Assembly: GCA_030824575.1 (NCBI GenBank)
Contig: JAVBXL010000044.1
Span: 1 to 64,000 of the forward strand
Source of the DNA: a bacterium
Lineage (GTDB): Bacteria; Pseudomonadota; Alphaproteobacteria; Sphingomonadales; Sphingomonadaceae
Direction of reading: 5' to 3'
Length of the DNA stretch: 64,000 nucleotides
The number at the start of each line of letters is the position of its first letter. Position 1 is the first letter of the stretch. Below, one piece after another: positions 28,690 through 36,152 of this stretch. The position numbers and the translations under genes are program-made. The notes beneath the pieces were generated by a model. The model had not been told where the DNA came from, did not search any database, and saw only the letters and a list, made by a program, of their open reading frames with translations.

Positions 28690-28797
28690 GATCATGCTCC
28701 TGAAAAACGACGATGCGGCGGGCATCGGGGAAAGGATGCCCGCCGCCGTCAAAGGCCTTATGGAGAGGAATCCGCCTTCGACGAACCGTCAACGGCT

Positions 28798-30318
28798 TTA
28801 GAAGAAGCCAAGCGCCTTGGGGCTGTAGCTCACCAGCAGATTCTTGGTCTGCTGATAATGGTCCAGCATCATCTTATGGTTTTCGCGCCCGATGCCCGAC
28901 TGCTTGTAGCCGCCGAACGCCGCATGGGCGGGATAGGCATGATAGCAGTTGGTCCAGACCCGGCCGGCCTGGATGCCACGGCCCATGCGATAGGCGCGGC
29001 TGCCGTCGCGGGTCCATACGCCCGCGCCCAGGCCGTACAACGTGTCATTGGCGATGGCGAGCGCGTCGGCTTCATCCTTGAAGGTGGTGACGGCCAACAC
29101 CGGGCCGAAAATCTCCTCCTGAAAGATGCGCATCTTGTTGTGGCCCTTGAGGACTGTGGGCGTGACATAATAGCCGTCGGCCAGTTCGCCATCCAGATGC
29201 GCACGCGCGCCGCCGGTCAGCAATTCCGCGCCTTCGTTCAGGCCGATCTCGATATAGGAGAGGATCTTCTCCAGCTGGTCGTTCGACGCTTGCGCGCCGA
29301 TCATGGTGCTGGGATCAAGCGGGCTGCCCTGCTTGATCGCCTTCACCCGCGCAATCGCGCGCTCGATGAACTTCTCGTAGATCGATTCCTGGATCAGCGC
29401 GCGGCTGGGGCAGGTGCAGACTTCGCCCTGGTTCAGCGCGAACATCGCGAACCCTTCCAGGCATTTGTCGAAATAATCGTCGTCGGCGTCCATCACATCG
29501 GCGAAGAAGATGTTGGGCGACTTGCCGCCCAGTTCCAGCGTGACGGGAATCAGGTTTTCCGACGCATATTGCATGATCAGCCGACCGGTCGTCGTCTCGC
29601 CGGTGAAGGCGATCTTGCTGATCCGCTTGTTGCTGGCGAGCGGCTTGCCCGCTTCCACGCCGAAACCGTTGACGACGTTCAGCACGCCGGCCGGAAGCAG
29701 GTCGCCGATCACGTCCAGCAGCACCAGGATCGACATCGGCGTCTGTTCGGCAGGCTTGAGCACGATGCAGTTGCCCGCCGCCAGCGCCGGGGCCAGCTTC
29801 CACACCGCCATCAGGATCGGGAAGTTCCACGGGATGATCTGGCCGACCACACCCAGCGGTTCGTGGAAATGATAGGCGATCGTGTCATGGTCGATCTCGC
29901 TGATCGATCCTTCCTGCGCGCGGACGCAACCCGCAAAATAGCGGAAATGGTCGATGGCGAGGGGAATGTCGGCATGGGTCGTCTCGCGGATCGGCTTGCC
30001 GTTATCGATCGTCTCGGCCATCGCGATCAGATCCAGATTGGCCTCCATCCGGTCGGCGATCTTCAGCAGGATGTTCGACCGGTCGGTGGACGATGTCTTG
30101 CCCCAGGCGTCCTTCGCCCTGTGCGCGGCATCCAGCGCCAGTTCGATATCGCCAGCGGTGCCGCGTGCGATTTTGCCGACCACTTGGCCGGTCACGGGCG
30201 AGATATTGTCGAAATAGCCGCCCTGCACCGGCGCGATCCACTCGCCGCCGATATAATTGTCATATTGGTCGCGGATCAGCGTCTTTCCCGCGAAACGCTC
30301 CATCGCCTGCTGCAGCAT
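28798..30318 (-). CDS. NAD(P)+-dependent aldehyde dehydrogenase, ExaC/AdhB type
   Basis: A 506-residue cytoplasmic aldehyde dehydrogenase that oxidises acetaldehyde-like aldehydes to acids. The cofactor motif FTGETTTG, catalytic Glu in LELGGKSPN and catalytic Cys in [11 protein letters not shown] are intact. The double Cys and overall sequence match ExaC of PQQ ethanol oxidation. It follows the pseudoazurin gene by 49 nt and precedes DUF779, so it should consume the product of the PQQ dehydrogenase. Confidence 0.95.
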   Translation of the reverse strand: MLQQAMERFAGKTLIRDQYDNYIGGEWIAPVQGGYFDNISPVTGQVVGKIARGTAGDIELALDAAHRAKDAWGKTSSTDRSNILLKIADRMEANLDLIAMAETIDNGKPIRETTHADIPLAIDHFRYFAGCVRAQEGSISEIDHDTIAYHFHEPLGVVGQIIPWNFPILMAVWKLAPALAAGNCIVLKPAEQTPMSILVLLDVIGDLLPAGVLNVVNGFGVEAGKPLASNKRISKIAFTGETTTGRLIMQYASENLIPVTLELGGKSPNIFFADVMDADDDYFDKCLEGFAMFALNQGEVCTCPSRALIQESIYEKFIERAIARVKAIKQGSPLDPSTMIGAQASNDQLEKILSYIEIGLNEGAELLTGGARAHLDGELADGYYVTPTVLKGHNKMRIFQEEIFGPVLAVTTFKDEADALAIANDTLYGLGAGVWTRDGSRAYRMGRGIQAGRVWTNCYHAYPAHAAFGGYKQSGIGRENHKMMLDHYQQTKNLLVSYSPKALGFF

Positions 30319-30367
30319 GTGTCTACTCCCGATTACTATGCGTAAAAATTGAAAAGGTGCGCAACCC

Positions 30368-30826
30368 TTAATTCACCTTGGCCAGCGCCGCGGTCATGCG
30401 CTTGGCGGCGAAGGGCGGTAGCTTCACGGCCTTGGCCGCGGCGATGTCTGCCGGCGTCACCTTGCCCACCTGCACCAGGGCCACCATGCCCATTGAATAA
30501 TGCGGCATGCACTTGATGCCATAGAGACCGGACTTGCTGACGGTCAGCACCGCTTCCTTGTTCATGCCTCCCTTCATCGCCGTCGCGCCGGCGGGTAGCA
30601 TGTTGGCCATCGTTTCGGCATTATGACTGGCGTCGGTCGGCTTGAAACGGATCGTGTCGCCGGGCGCGGCCTTCACATAGCTTGGCTCGAACACCATCGA
30701 TCCATCGGCGCCCTGATTCTTCATCTGGACGACAATCTCCTTCGCTGCGGCGGGCAGCGAAAAGGCCAGGACGGCGGCGGTCAGCAAACAGGCCGGGATG
30801 CGCAGGTCAGTCAAATCACTCTCCAT
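30368..30826 (-). CDS. pseudoazurin-type blue copper protein
   Basis: A 152-residue periplasmic cupredoxin. After the signal peptide (cut near PAAAKE) come the copper ligands: His in DASHNAE, then Cys, His and Met in [11 protein letters not shown]. The C-terminal helix is as in pseudoazurins. Reading upstream of its ATG, a strong copy of the locus motif lies 62 nt away. It is likely to shuttle electrons from the quinoprotein/cytochrome pair to the respiratory chain. Confidence 0.93.
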   Translation of the reverse strand: MESDLTDLRIPACLLTAAVLAFSLPAAAKEIVVQMKNQGADGSMVFEPSYVKAAPGDTIRFKPTDASHNAETMANMLPAGATAMKGGMNKEAVLTVSKSGLYGIKCMPHYSMGMVALVQVGKVTPADIAAAKAVKLPPFAAKRMTAALAKVN

Positions 30827-30861
30827 GGAATCGGACGGCTTTCTCTGCCGGATTGATGGGA

Positions 30862-30905
30862 GAGTGCGGCCACAGGGGCTGCGCGCACAATTGACCTTTG
30901 GTCCT
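30862..30905 (-). promoter_or_regulatory. PQQ-locus promoter motif, site 5 (pseudoazurin operon)
   Basis: Minus-strand GGACCAAAGGTCAATTG (30905-30889) contains the same GACCAAAGGTC dyad as site 4. CACTCT (30867-30862) follows after 21 nt. It overlaps the stop of the upstream rhodanese-like gene. Confidence 0.6.
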
Positions 30906-31446
30906 ATGGCACGATGCCGCCGTTCGGTTCGACGCGGGAAAGCGGCTTTTGCAGGTCGCTCCACCCGTCCGTTCCCTCGGCCAGCCACCAGACATTGCGA
31001 TAGCCCGCCGCGCGCAACCGCTTGGCCGCATTCCATCCCATCCAGCAATCGGCGCGGCAGAAGAGGATCAGCATCGTATCGCGCCGCCCCTTTGTCAGGC
31101 GCGCGATCCCTTGCGCGAACCAGGTGTCGATCCCCGGACCCAGTGCGCCGCGCCCCGCCTCGGGAAACCAATGCGCGCCGAGAATGGACTCGTGTGGCAC
31201 CGCCAGCCGCCAGCGCCCGTCCGCCTCGCGATGGGCACCCTCGGCCGGCAGCACGTCGATGAACAGGGCGTCGCGCCCCGGCGTCAGCTGCGCGGCGGCG
31301 GCCGGGGCGATCCGGCCCACGCCGACCGGCGCCTGCCGCACCGGCGCGCGATAATGGGCGATGCGATAGCCCGCCGGGTCGAACAGCGGTTCCTGCGCGA
31401 TTACTGGCGACGCGATCAGCAGGGCAGGGATGAGGAAGCGGCGCAT
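30904..31446 (-). CDS. rhodanese-like protein with CXXCW motif, PQQ-associated
   Basis: A 180-residue exported protein (signal MRRFLIPALLIASPVIAQ) with a rhodanese-like fold. The signature CRADCWMGWNAAKRL, giving CxxCW, matches the PQQ-dependent catabolism-associated CXXCW family. Rhodaneses move sulfane sulfur or act on thiols; here a thiol relay with the neighbouring SoxYZ-like carrier and metallohydrolase is plausible. GGAGACG precedes the ATG. It is divergent from the SoxYZ-like gene across 77 bp that holds motif site 6. Confidence 0.9.
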   Translation of the reverse strand: MRRFLIPALLIASPVIAQEPLFDPAGYRIAHYRAPVRQAPVGVGRIAPAAAAQLTPGRDALFIDVLPAEGAHREADGRWRLAVPHESILGAHWFPEAGRGALGPGIDTWFAQGIARLTKGRRDTMLILFCRADCWMGWNAAKRLRAAGYRNVWWLAEGTDGWSDLQKPLSRVEPNGGIVP

Positions 31447-31462
31447 GATCGTCTCCGGGGGT

Positions 31463-31505
31463 GACCCAAGGGCCAATGGTAACCGACGCGGGAGGAGAAT
31501 AGACC
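31463..31505 (+). promoter_or_regulatory. PQQ-locus promoter motif, site 6 (SoxYZ-like operon)
   Basis: GACCCAAGGGCCAATGG (31463-31479) is followed after 20 nt by TAGACC (31500-31505). It lies in the divergent region and reads toward the SoxYZ-like and metallohydrolase genes; it could also affect the rhodanese-like gene. Confidence 0.6.
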
Positions 31506-31523
31506 CCGACTAAAGGGAGAAGG

Positions 31524-32324
31524 ATGTTGCAAAGGCAGGCAAGCCTTTGGGTCGCGCTCGCCCTGGTGCTGGTCGCGGCCGACGCCAGGGCGACAGCACC
31601 CGTCGATCCGCTGGGGTCGCCGATGTGGGCCGCCCATGCCCGCACGCTGTTCGGCGACGATCCGGTCCGCTTCGACCCGCGCGTCAAGGTCGACTTTCCG
31701 ATGATCGCCGAAAATCAGCGCGCCTTTCCGGTCGCGATCGACGCCCGCGCTATCCCCGGCGTCATTCGCATCGTCATCCTGGTCGATCTCAATCCCATTC
31801 CGATCGCCATCGACTATCGCCCGCTTCATGCCGCCCCTTATGTCGCGACCCGCATCAAGCTGGACCAGCGCACCCCGGTACGCGGCGCGGTGCAGCTGGC
31901 CAGCGGGGAATGGCTGGTGTCGGGCGGATGGATCGACGCGGCTGGCGGTGGTTGCTCCGCCCCGCCGGTCAGCCGGGTCAAGGGCGACTGGGCCGAGCAT
32001 CTGGGCGAGATACGCGGCGAAGCCTGGCCTTTGCCGGGCGGCTTGGCCCGCGTGCGCCTCAATTTCCGCCATCCGATGGACACCGGCCTGGTCGATAATA
32101 TCGCCACCTATCATCTCGAAGCGCTGCGCGTGAAGGACAACGGCGGCCGGACGCTGGGCGAGATGGATATCTGGGCGGCGGTGGCCGAAGATCCCGCGAT
32201 CACGCTGATGGTCGAGGATGGGACAGGGGAGGGGCTGGCCGTAGAAGCGCGGGACACCAATGGGCGCGACTATCGCGCGGCGCTGCCCATGGCGCGCCAG
32301 TCTCCGATGCCAGGCGGCCGATGA
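31524..32324 (+). CDS. quinoprotein-associated SoxYZ-like carrier protein
   Basis: A 266-residue exported protein fusing SoxY-like and SoxZ-like immunoglobulin-type halves. In Sox systems the SoxY cysteine in a Gly-rich end carries sulfur intermediates; here AAGGGCSAPP at about residues 138-147 holds the only obvious such Cys, between the two halves. It matches the family named quinoprotein dehydrogenase-associated SoxYZ-like carrier. It overlaps the metallohydrolase gene by ATGA. Confidence 0.9.
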   Translation: MLQRQASLWVALALVLVAADARATAPVDPLGSPMWAAHARTLFGDDPVRFDPRVKVDFPMIAENQRAFPVAIDARAIPGVIRIVILVDLNPIPIAIDYRPLHAAPYVATRIKLDQRTPVRGAVQLASGEWLVSGGWIDAAGGGCSAPPVSRVKGDWAEHLGEIRGEAWPLPGGLARVRLNFRHPMDTGLVDNIATYHLEALRVKDNGGRTLGEMDIWAAVAEDPAITLMVEDGTGEGLAVEARDTNGRDYRAALPMARQSPMPGGR

Positions 32325-33262
32325 TCCTGTCGCGGCGATCGCTGCTGGGCGGCGTCGCGGCGCTGGCGTCAGCGCCTGCGCGGGCGGCGGACTATGCCAT
32401 CACCCCCGAAGCGATCGAGCAGGGCGTCTGGCTGGTGCGCGGCGCGGACGAACCGATCGAGGCCGGTAATGGCGGGGCCATCGCCAATATCGCGATCATC
32501 GCTACCCCGGCCGGCACGGTGCTGTGGGACTGCGGCCCCTCCGTCCGTTACGCCCGCGCGCTGCGGCAGGCGGCGGAGCAACTGACCGGCAAGCCGGTCG
32601 TGCAGGTCTATGTCAGCCATCTTCACCCCGATCATGGATTGGGCCTGGCTGCCTTTGATCCGGCGATCGTCGCGGCGTTGCCCGACACGATCAACGCCTT
32701 GCGGGCGCAGGGGCAGGGCTATGCCGATGGCATGTACCGGCTGCTGGGCGACTGGATGCGCGGCACCGACCTGCTGCTGCCGGGCAAGGCGATCACGGCG
32801 TCGGAGGAGGATTTCGGCGGTCGGACGCTGCGCCTGCTCGCTTTGTCGGGGCATAGTGCGGCGGACCTGGCCCTGCTCGACCCGCAGACGGGCATGCTGC
32901 TGGGTGGCGACCTGGTCTTTCACGACCGCGCGCCCAGTACGCCGACGGCGGACTTGGCGACGTGGCGCGCTAGTCTGGATCGGCTGAAGGCGCTGCCCCA
33001 TGGCGGTGTCGTGCCGGGCCATGGTCCGTTCGATCCGGGCGGCAAGGCGGCGATCGACCAGACGCGCGACTGGATCGACTGGCTGGAAGCGATGCTGACG
33101 CAGGCGGTGCGGGACGGGCTGGACATGGTCGAGGCGGGAGAACGGCCCATTCCGGATCGGTTCGTGAAGATGGCCGCAGCCCGCTACGAACTGCAACGCA
33201 GCGTGTCGCACCTTTATCCCGGACTGGAGGCGAAGCTGCTGCCGCGGGTGGATGTGCCGTGA
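32321..33262 (+). CDS. quinoprotein relay system zinc metallohydrolase (MBL fold)
   Basis: A 313-residue metallo-beta-lactamase-fold protein with a twin-arginine-like signal (LSRRSLLGGVAALAS). Zinc ligands appear in VSHLHPDHGLG (HxHxDH), LSGHSAADL, GGDLVFHD and PGHGPF. It belongs to the metallohydrolase group found only with PQQ dehydrogenases and the SoxYZ-like carrier. The presumed reaction is hydrolysis of a thioester or similar adduct on that carrier; this has not been shown. I cannot tell type 1 from type 2 of the family. Confidence 0.88.
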   Translation: MILSRRSLLGGVAALASAPARAADYAITPEAIEQGVWLVRGADEPIEAGNGGAIANIAIIATPAGTVLWDCGPSVRYARALRQAAEQLTGKPVVQVYVSHLHPDHGLGLAAFDPAIVAALPDTINALRAQGQGYADGMYRLLGDWMRGTDLLLPGKAITASEEDFGGRTLRLLALSGHSAADLALLDPQTGMLLGGDLVFHDRAPSTPTADLATWRASLDRLKALPHGGVVPGHGPFDPGGKAAIDQTRDWIDWLEAMLTQAVRDGLDMVEAGERPIPDRFVKMAAARYELQRSVSHLYPGLEAKLLPRVDVP

Positions 33263-33330
33263 ATGCGACAGCGAGTTGGACAGTTGTTTTAGATGCGTCA
33301 AATTCAAGGCATTGTTAAATAAAGCATTTT

Positions 33331-33374
33331 AGGAAGGCGTGCGTTCGTGTTAAAACGCAAGCCTTCCTATTTTC
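33331..33374 (+). terminator. terminator after the metallohydrolase gene
   Basis: AGGAAGGC and TGCGTT pair with AACGCA and GCCTTCCT with one mismatch, and ATTTTC follows. It stands in the convergent gap 33263-33430, which is AT-rich and holds no gene. Confidence 0.85.
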
Positions 33375-33430
33375 GTTTATAATCAATGGCTTGTGAAAAT
33401 ACACTTTGACGTCAATGTCGGGCAAAAAGG

Positions 33431-33721
33431 TCAGTCGACGCCCTGGATGATGAAGGTCTGATAGTCGCCGCTGGCGAGCCGGAGCTTCAGCGCTTCCTGA
33501 TAGGCGGGGCTGTCATACCAGGCCTCGGCCTCCGCGAAGGTCGGGAAGGCGATGATGACGGCGCTTTCGGTCGCCGGCCCATCGGTGGCGCGGGTCTTGC
33601 CATAGACGGCGAGCGGCGTGATCGCATGGCCCGCCATGGATTTGCCGGCCAGGTCGCCATAGGTGGCGAAGGTTTCGGGGTCGGAAATGCTGTTGCGGAC
33701 GGCGACGAAATAGGCGGTCAT
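33431..33721 (-). CDS. DUF1330 protein
   Basis: A 96-residue ferredoxin-like-fold protein of DUF1330 (MTAYFVAVRNSISDPETFATY, then AVIIAFPTFAEAEAWYDSP). Members are small dimeric alpha/beta-barrel proteins of unknown activity. It starts 26 nt after the TonB receptor stop on the same strand and may be cotranscribed with it. Confidence 0.88.
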   Translation of the reverse strand: MTAYFVAVRNSISDPETFATYGDLAGKSMAGHAITPLAVYGKTRATDGPATESAVIIAFPTFAEAEAWYDSPAYQEALKLRLASGDYQTFIIQGVD

Positions 33722-33747
33722 GCTCTTTCTCTCCTGTTGTTGGATGG

Positions 33748-36072
33748 TCAGAATAGCGCCTTCACGCCGACTTGCCAGCGGCGCGGCGCGCCCGGCCCAT
33801 AGGCGCGGGGATTGGATGCGCCGGGCGCTTCTTCCAGTTCGATCTCGTCCACTTCGCCGAAGGTGCCGAAGGTCGCATAGCGGCGGCCGAGCGCATTGTT
33901 CAGCGTGCCGAACAGGCTGACGCCCTTCATCAACGTCACGCTCGCCCGCAGGTTGACGAGCGCATAGCCGCCCAGCCTGGCCTCGTCATTGCCCTCGTCG
34001 CCGACCAGATACTGGCCGGACCGCGCGATCACGTCGCCGCCGACGGACCAGCCTTTCCCCGCATAATCGAGGTTCAGCGTGGCGCTGTGCCGCGGGATGC
34101 CGGGCAGCCGGTCGCCGCGTGCGACCGCGATCAGCCCTTCCGCATCCGCCGACGGATTGGCCGGGCTGGAGAGGCTGAGCGGCGCGCGATAGGTCGCGTC
34201 GGTCAAGGCGTAGCTGAGGCCCGCGTGCAAGCCGCCCCGGCTGGCGCGCAAGGTCGCCTCCACGCCCTGCCGCCGCGTGCTGCCGATATTGCGGAAATAG
34301 GCGCGGCCGCGAATCTCCGACGCGACATATTGGATGTCGTTGCGATTGTCGGTGCGCCAGGCCGACAGCAGCCAGTCGATCGTGAGGCCGCCCGCCTGGG
34401 CATGGCCCTTCGCGCCTGCTTCCCAGCTTTTGGCGACCACCTGCTTCAACGGCGGATCGGCGACGAAGAAATTGGTCAGGCTGCATGGCGCATTTTCGTC
34501 GGCGCAGGACAGTTCGGCCGGGGTCGGCACGCGGTTGCTTTCCGCATAGCCCCCGCGCAGCGTCAGCCCGTCGGAAACGACATAGTCGAACTCGATGCCG
34601 GGGTTCAGGCGCTGGAAGCGGTGGCGGCCGTTCAGCGCGGTGCCGATCTGGTCCAGCATCACGATGCGGGCATGATTGTAGCGCAGCCCGATCTCGGCCG
34701 ACAGGCGTGACGTGATCGGCAAGCGATCCTGCACGAACACGCCCCAATAGTCGGTATGGGCGATCAGGCCGACCGGCGCGATCGCGCCGTCCGGCTGCAC
34801 GATGGTCGATCCCAGCCCCTCGACGCTGCGATCGTCGGTCAAGGCCCCCAATTCGGTGGAGGTGTCGAAACGGGTGCGGCTGGTGTCGTAGCTGAAGCCG
34901 AGCGCGAAGACATTCTCGCCCGCGCCGATCGCGCGCTTGGCGATCAACTGCACCAGCGCGCCCATCGCCCGCGTCGCCGTGCGCCCGCGGTTGAGCACGC
35001 CATAGCCCTCGCCGCCCAGCGTATCGACGATGGCATTGCCGTCTGCGTCGGTCAGGACGGCCTGTTCCTCTTCCTCGTCATCGTCCCCAACGGTCTCCAG
35101 GCAGACCAGTCCTGCCTCATCCTCTTCCTCGCATCCCTCGATATCGGCCGCATCGCCATTGACCGAGCGCAGCGTCAGTTTCTGGGCATAGAGCGTGGCT
35201 TCGATCCGGGTGGTGTCGGACAGCGCGACCCAGGGGTGCAGGCTGACCCGGCCATAGCGGCTGCGGCTATTGTCGGGCCAGGTGAAGACCGCGCTGCGAT
35301 CCGCCGCCAGCAGTTCGACCGGCGACACGCCATTGCCAGTCAGGTCGGTGTTCGCGCCTACGACTTTCAGGTGCAGGCCGCCGGTCGCGGTGTCGAAACC
35401 GACATCGGCATAGCCATTATAGAGGGTGGAGGGCGAATGGTCGCGCCAGCCGTCGTCGCGCGTATATTGGAACGCGCCGAACGCGCTCCAGTCGCCCCCC
35501 GCGACCTCCCGTGCCATGCCGCCCGCCACGCTCGCCTCGGTCGTGCCGAACCGGCCGTGCGACAGGCTTGCCTCCAGCCCCGGATCGCTCAGCCCCGTCT
35601 TCGTGTCGATCACCAGCGCGCCGCCCAGCGCATTGAGGCCATAGACCGCGCTCTTGTCGAGCAGGCTGACGCCCCGGATCGCCGCTTCGGGCAGCAGGTC
35701 GAACTGCACCGTGTCGCCGAAGGGCTGGTTGAAGCGCGCGCCGTCCAGATAGACGGCGATGCCCTGCGCCTGCCCCTGGAGCGGCGAGGCGACGAAGCCG
35801 CGATAGACCAGATTGGGCTGCCACGGGTTGTTCTGCGCGTCCTGCAAGGTGACGCCGGCGAAATTGCGGGTCAGGGCGCCCAGGAAATCGGGGCTGCCGG
35901 CCCGGCCGATGTCGGCGGCGCTCAGCGTCAGCGCATCGTCCAGATCGATCGCGCCGCCGGGCGCGGTGACGATGATCGGCTGGCGCACGGCGTCGGCCTC
36001 ATCGGGGGCCTGCGCGAACGCCGACCCGCCGATCAACGCGCTGCCCGCCAATAGAGCCGCCATCACCTTCAT
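33748..36072 (-). CDS. TonB-dependent receptor with an acidic loop, PQQ locus
   Basis: A 774-residue outer-membrane receptor: signal peptide (cut near AFAQ), plug domain with NNPWQPNLVYRGFVASPLQG and GIAVYLDGARFNQPFGD, and a barrel ending in WQVGVKALF. Residues about 306-350 form an insertion unusually rich in Asp and Glu, with two cysteines (CEEEDEAGLVC) and an acidic run (DDDEEEE), then TDADGNAIVD like half an EF-hand loop. This is suited to binding a hard cation. A hairpin (36082-36100) precedes its ribosome site, and locus motif site 7 lies upstream. A lanthanide-complex receptor role is inferred. Confidence 0.9.
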   Translation of the reverse strand: MKVMAALLAGSALIGGSAFAQAPDEADAVRQPIIVTAPGGAIDLDDALTLSAADIGRAGSPDFLGALTRNFAGVTLQDAQNNPWQPNLVYRGFVASPLQGQAQGIAVYLDGARFNQPFGDTVQFDLLPEAAIRGVSLLDKSAVYGLNALGGALVIDTKTGLSDPGLEASLSHGRFGTTEASVAGGMAREVAGGDWSAFGAFQYTRDDGWRDHSPSTLYNGYADVGFDTATGGLHLKVVGANTDLTGNGVSPVELLAADRSAVFTWPDNSRSRYGRVSLHPWVALSDTTRIEATLYAQKLTLRSVNGDAADIEGCEEEDEAGLVCLETVGDDDEEEEQAVLTDADGNAIVDTLGGEGYGVLNRGRTATRAMGALVQLIAKRAIGAGENVFALGFSYDTSRTRFDTSTELGALTDDRSVEGLGSTIVQPDGAIAPVGLIAHTDYWGVFVQDRLPITSRLSAEIGLRYNHARIVMLDQIGTALNGRHRFQRLNPGIEFDYVVSDGLTLRGGYAESNRVPTPAELSCADENAPCSLTNFFVADPPLKQVVAKSWEAGAKGHAQAGGLTIDWLLSAWRTDNRNDIQYVASEIRGRAYFRNIGSTRRQGVEATLRASRGGLHAGLSYALTDATYRAPLSLSSPANPSADAEGLIAVARGDRLPGIPRHSATLNLDYAGKGWSVGGDVIARSGQYLVGDEGNDEARLGGYALVNLRASVTLMKGVSLFGTLNNALGRRYATFGTFGEVDEIELEEAPGASNPRAYGPGAPRRWQVGVKALF

Positions 36073-36100
36073 GCCTATCCTCCCGTCTTTTATGGACGGG

Positions 36101-36144
36101 ACGCTAGGGGGCGGCGGCGTGGCGCTCCATTATACCTTGGGTCG
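36101..36144 (-). promoter_or_regulatory. PQQ-locus promoter motif, site 7 (second TonB receptor)
   Basis: Minus-strand GACCCAAGGTATAATGG (36144-36128) is followed after 21 nt by TAGCGT (36106-36101). The receptor ATG is 55 nt from the motif. Confidence 0.55.
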
Positions 36145-36152
36145 GGTCGCCC

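Noticed and set aside
28450-30345. Long plus-strand frame over DUF779 and the aldehyde dehydrogenase
   Set aside because: The minus strand encodes intact catalytic motifs there; the plus-strand frame is a mirror of that codon bias.
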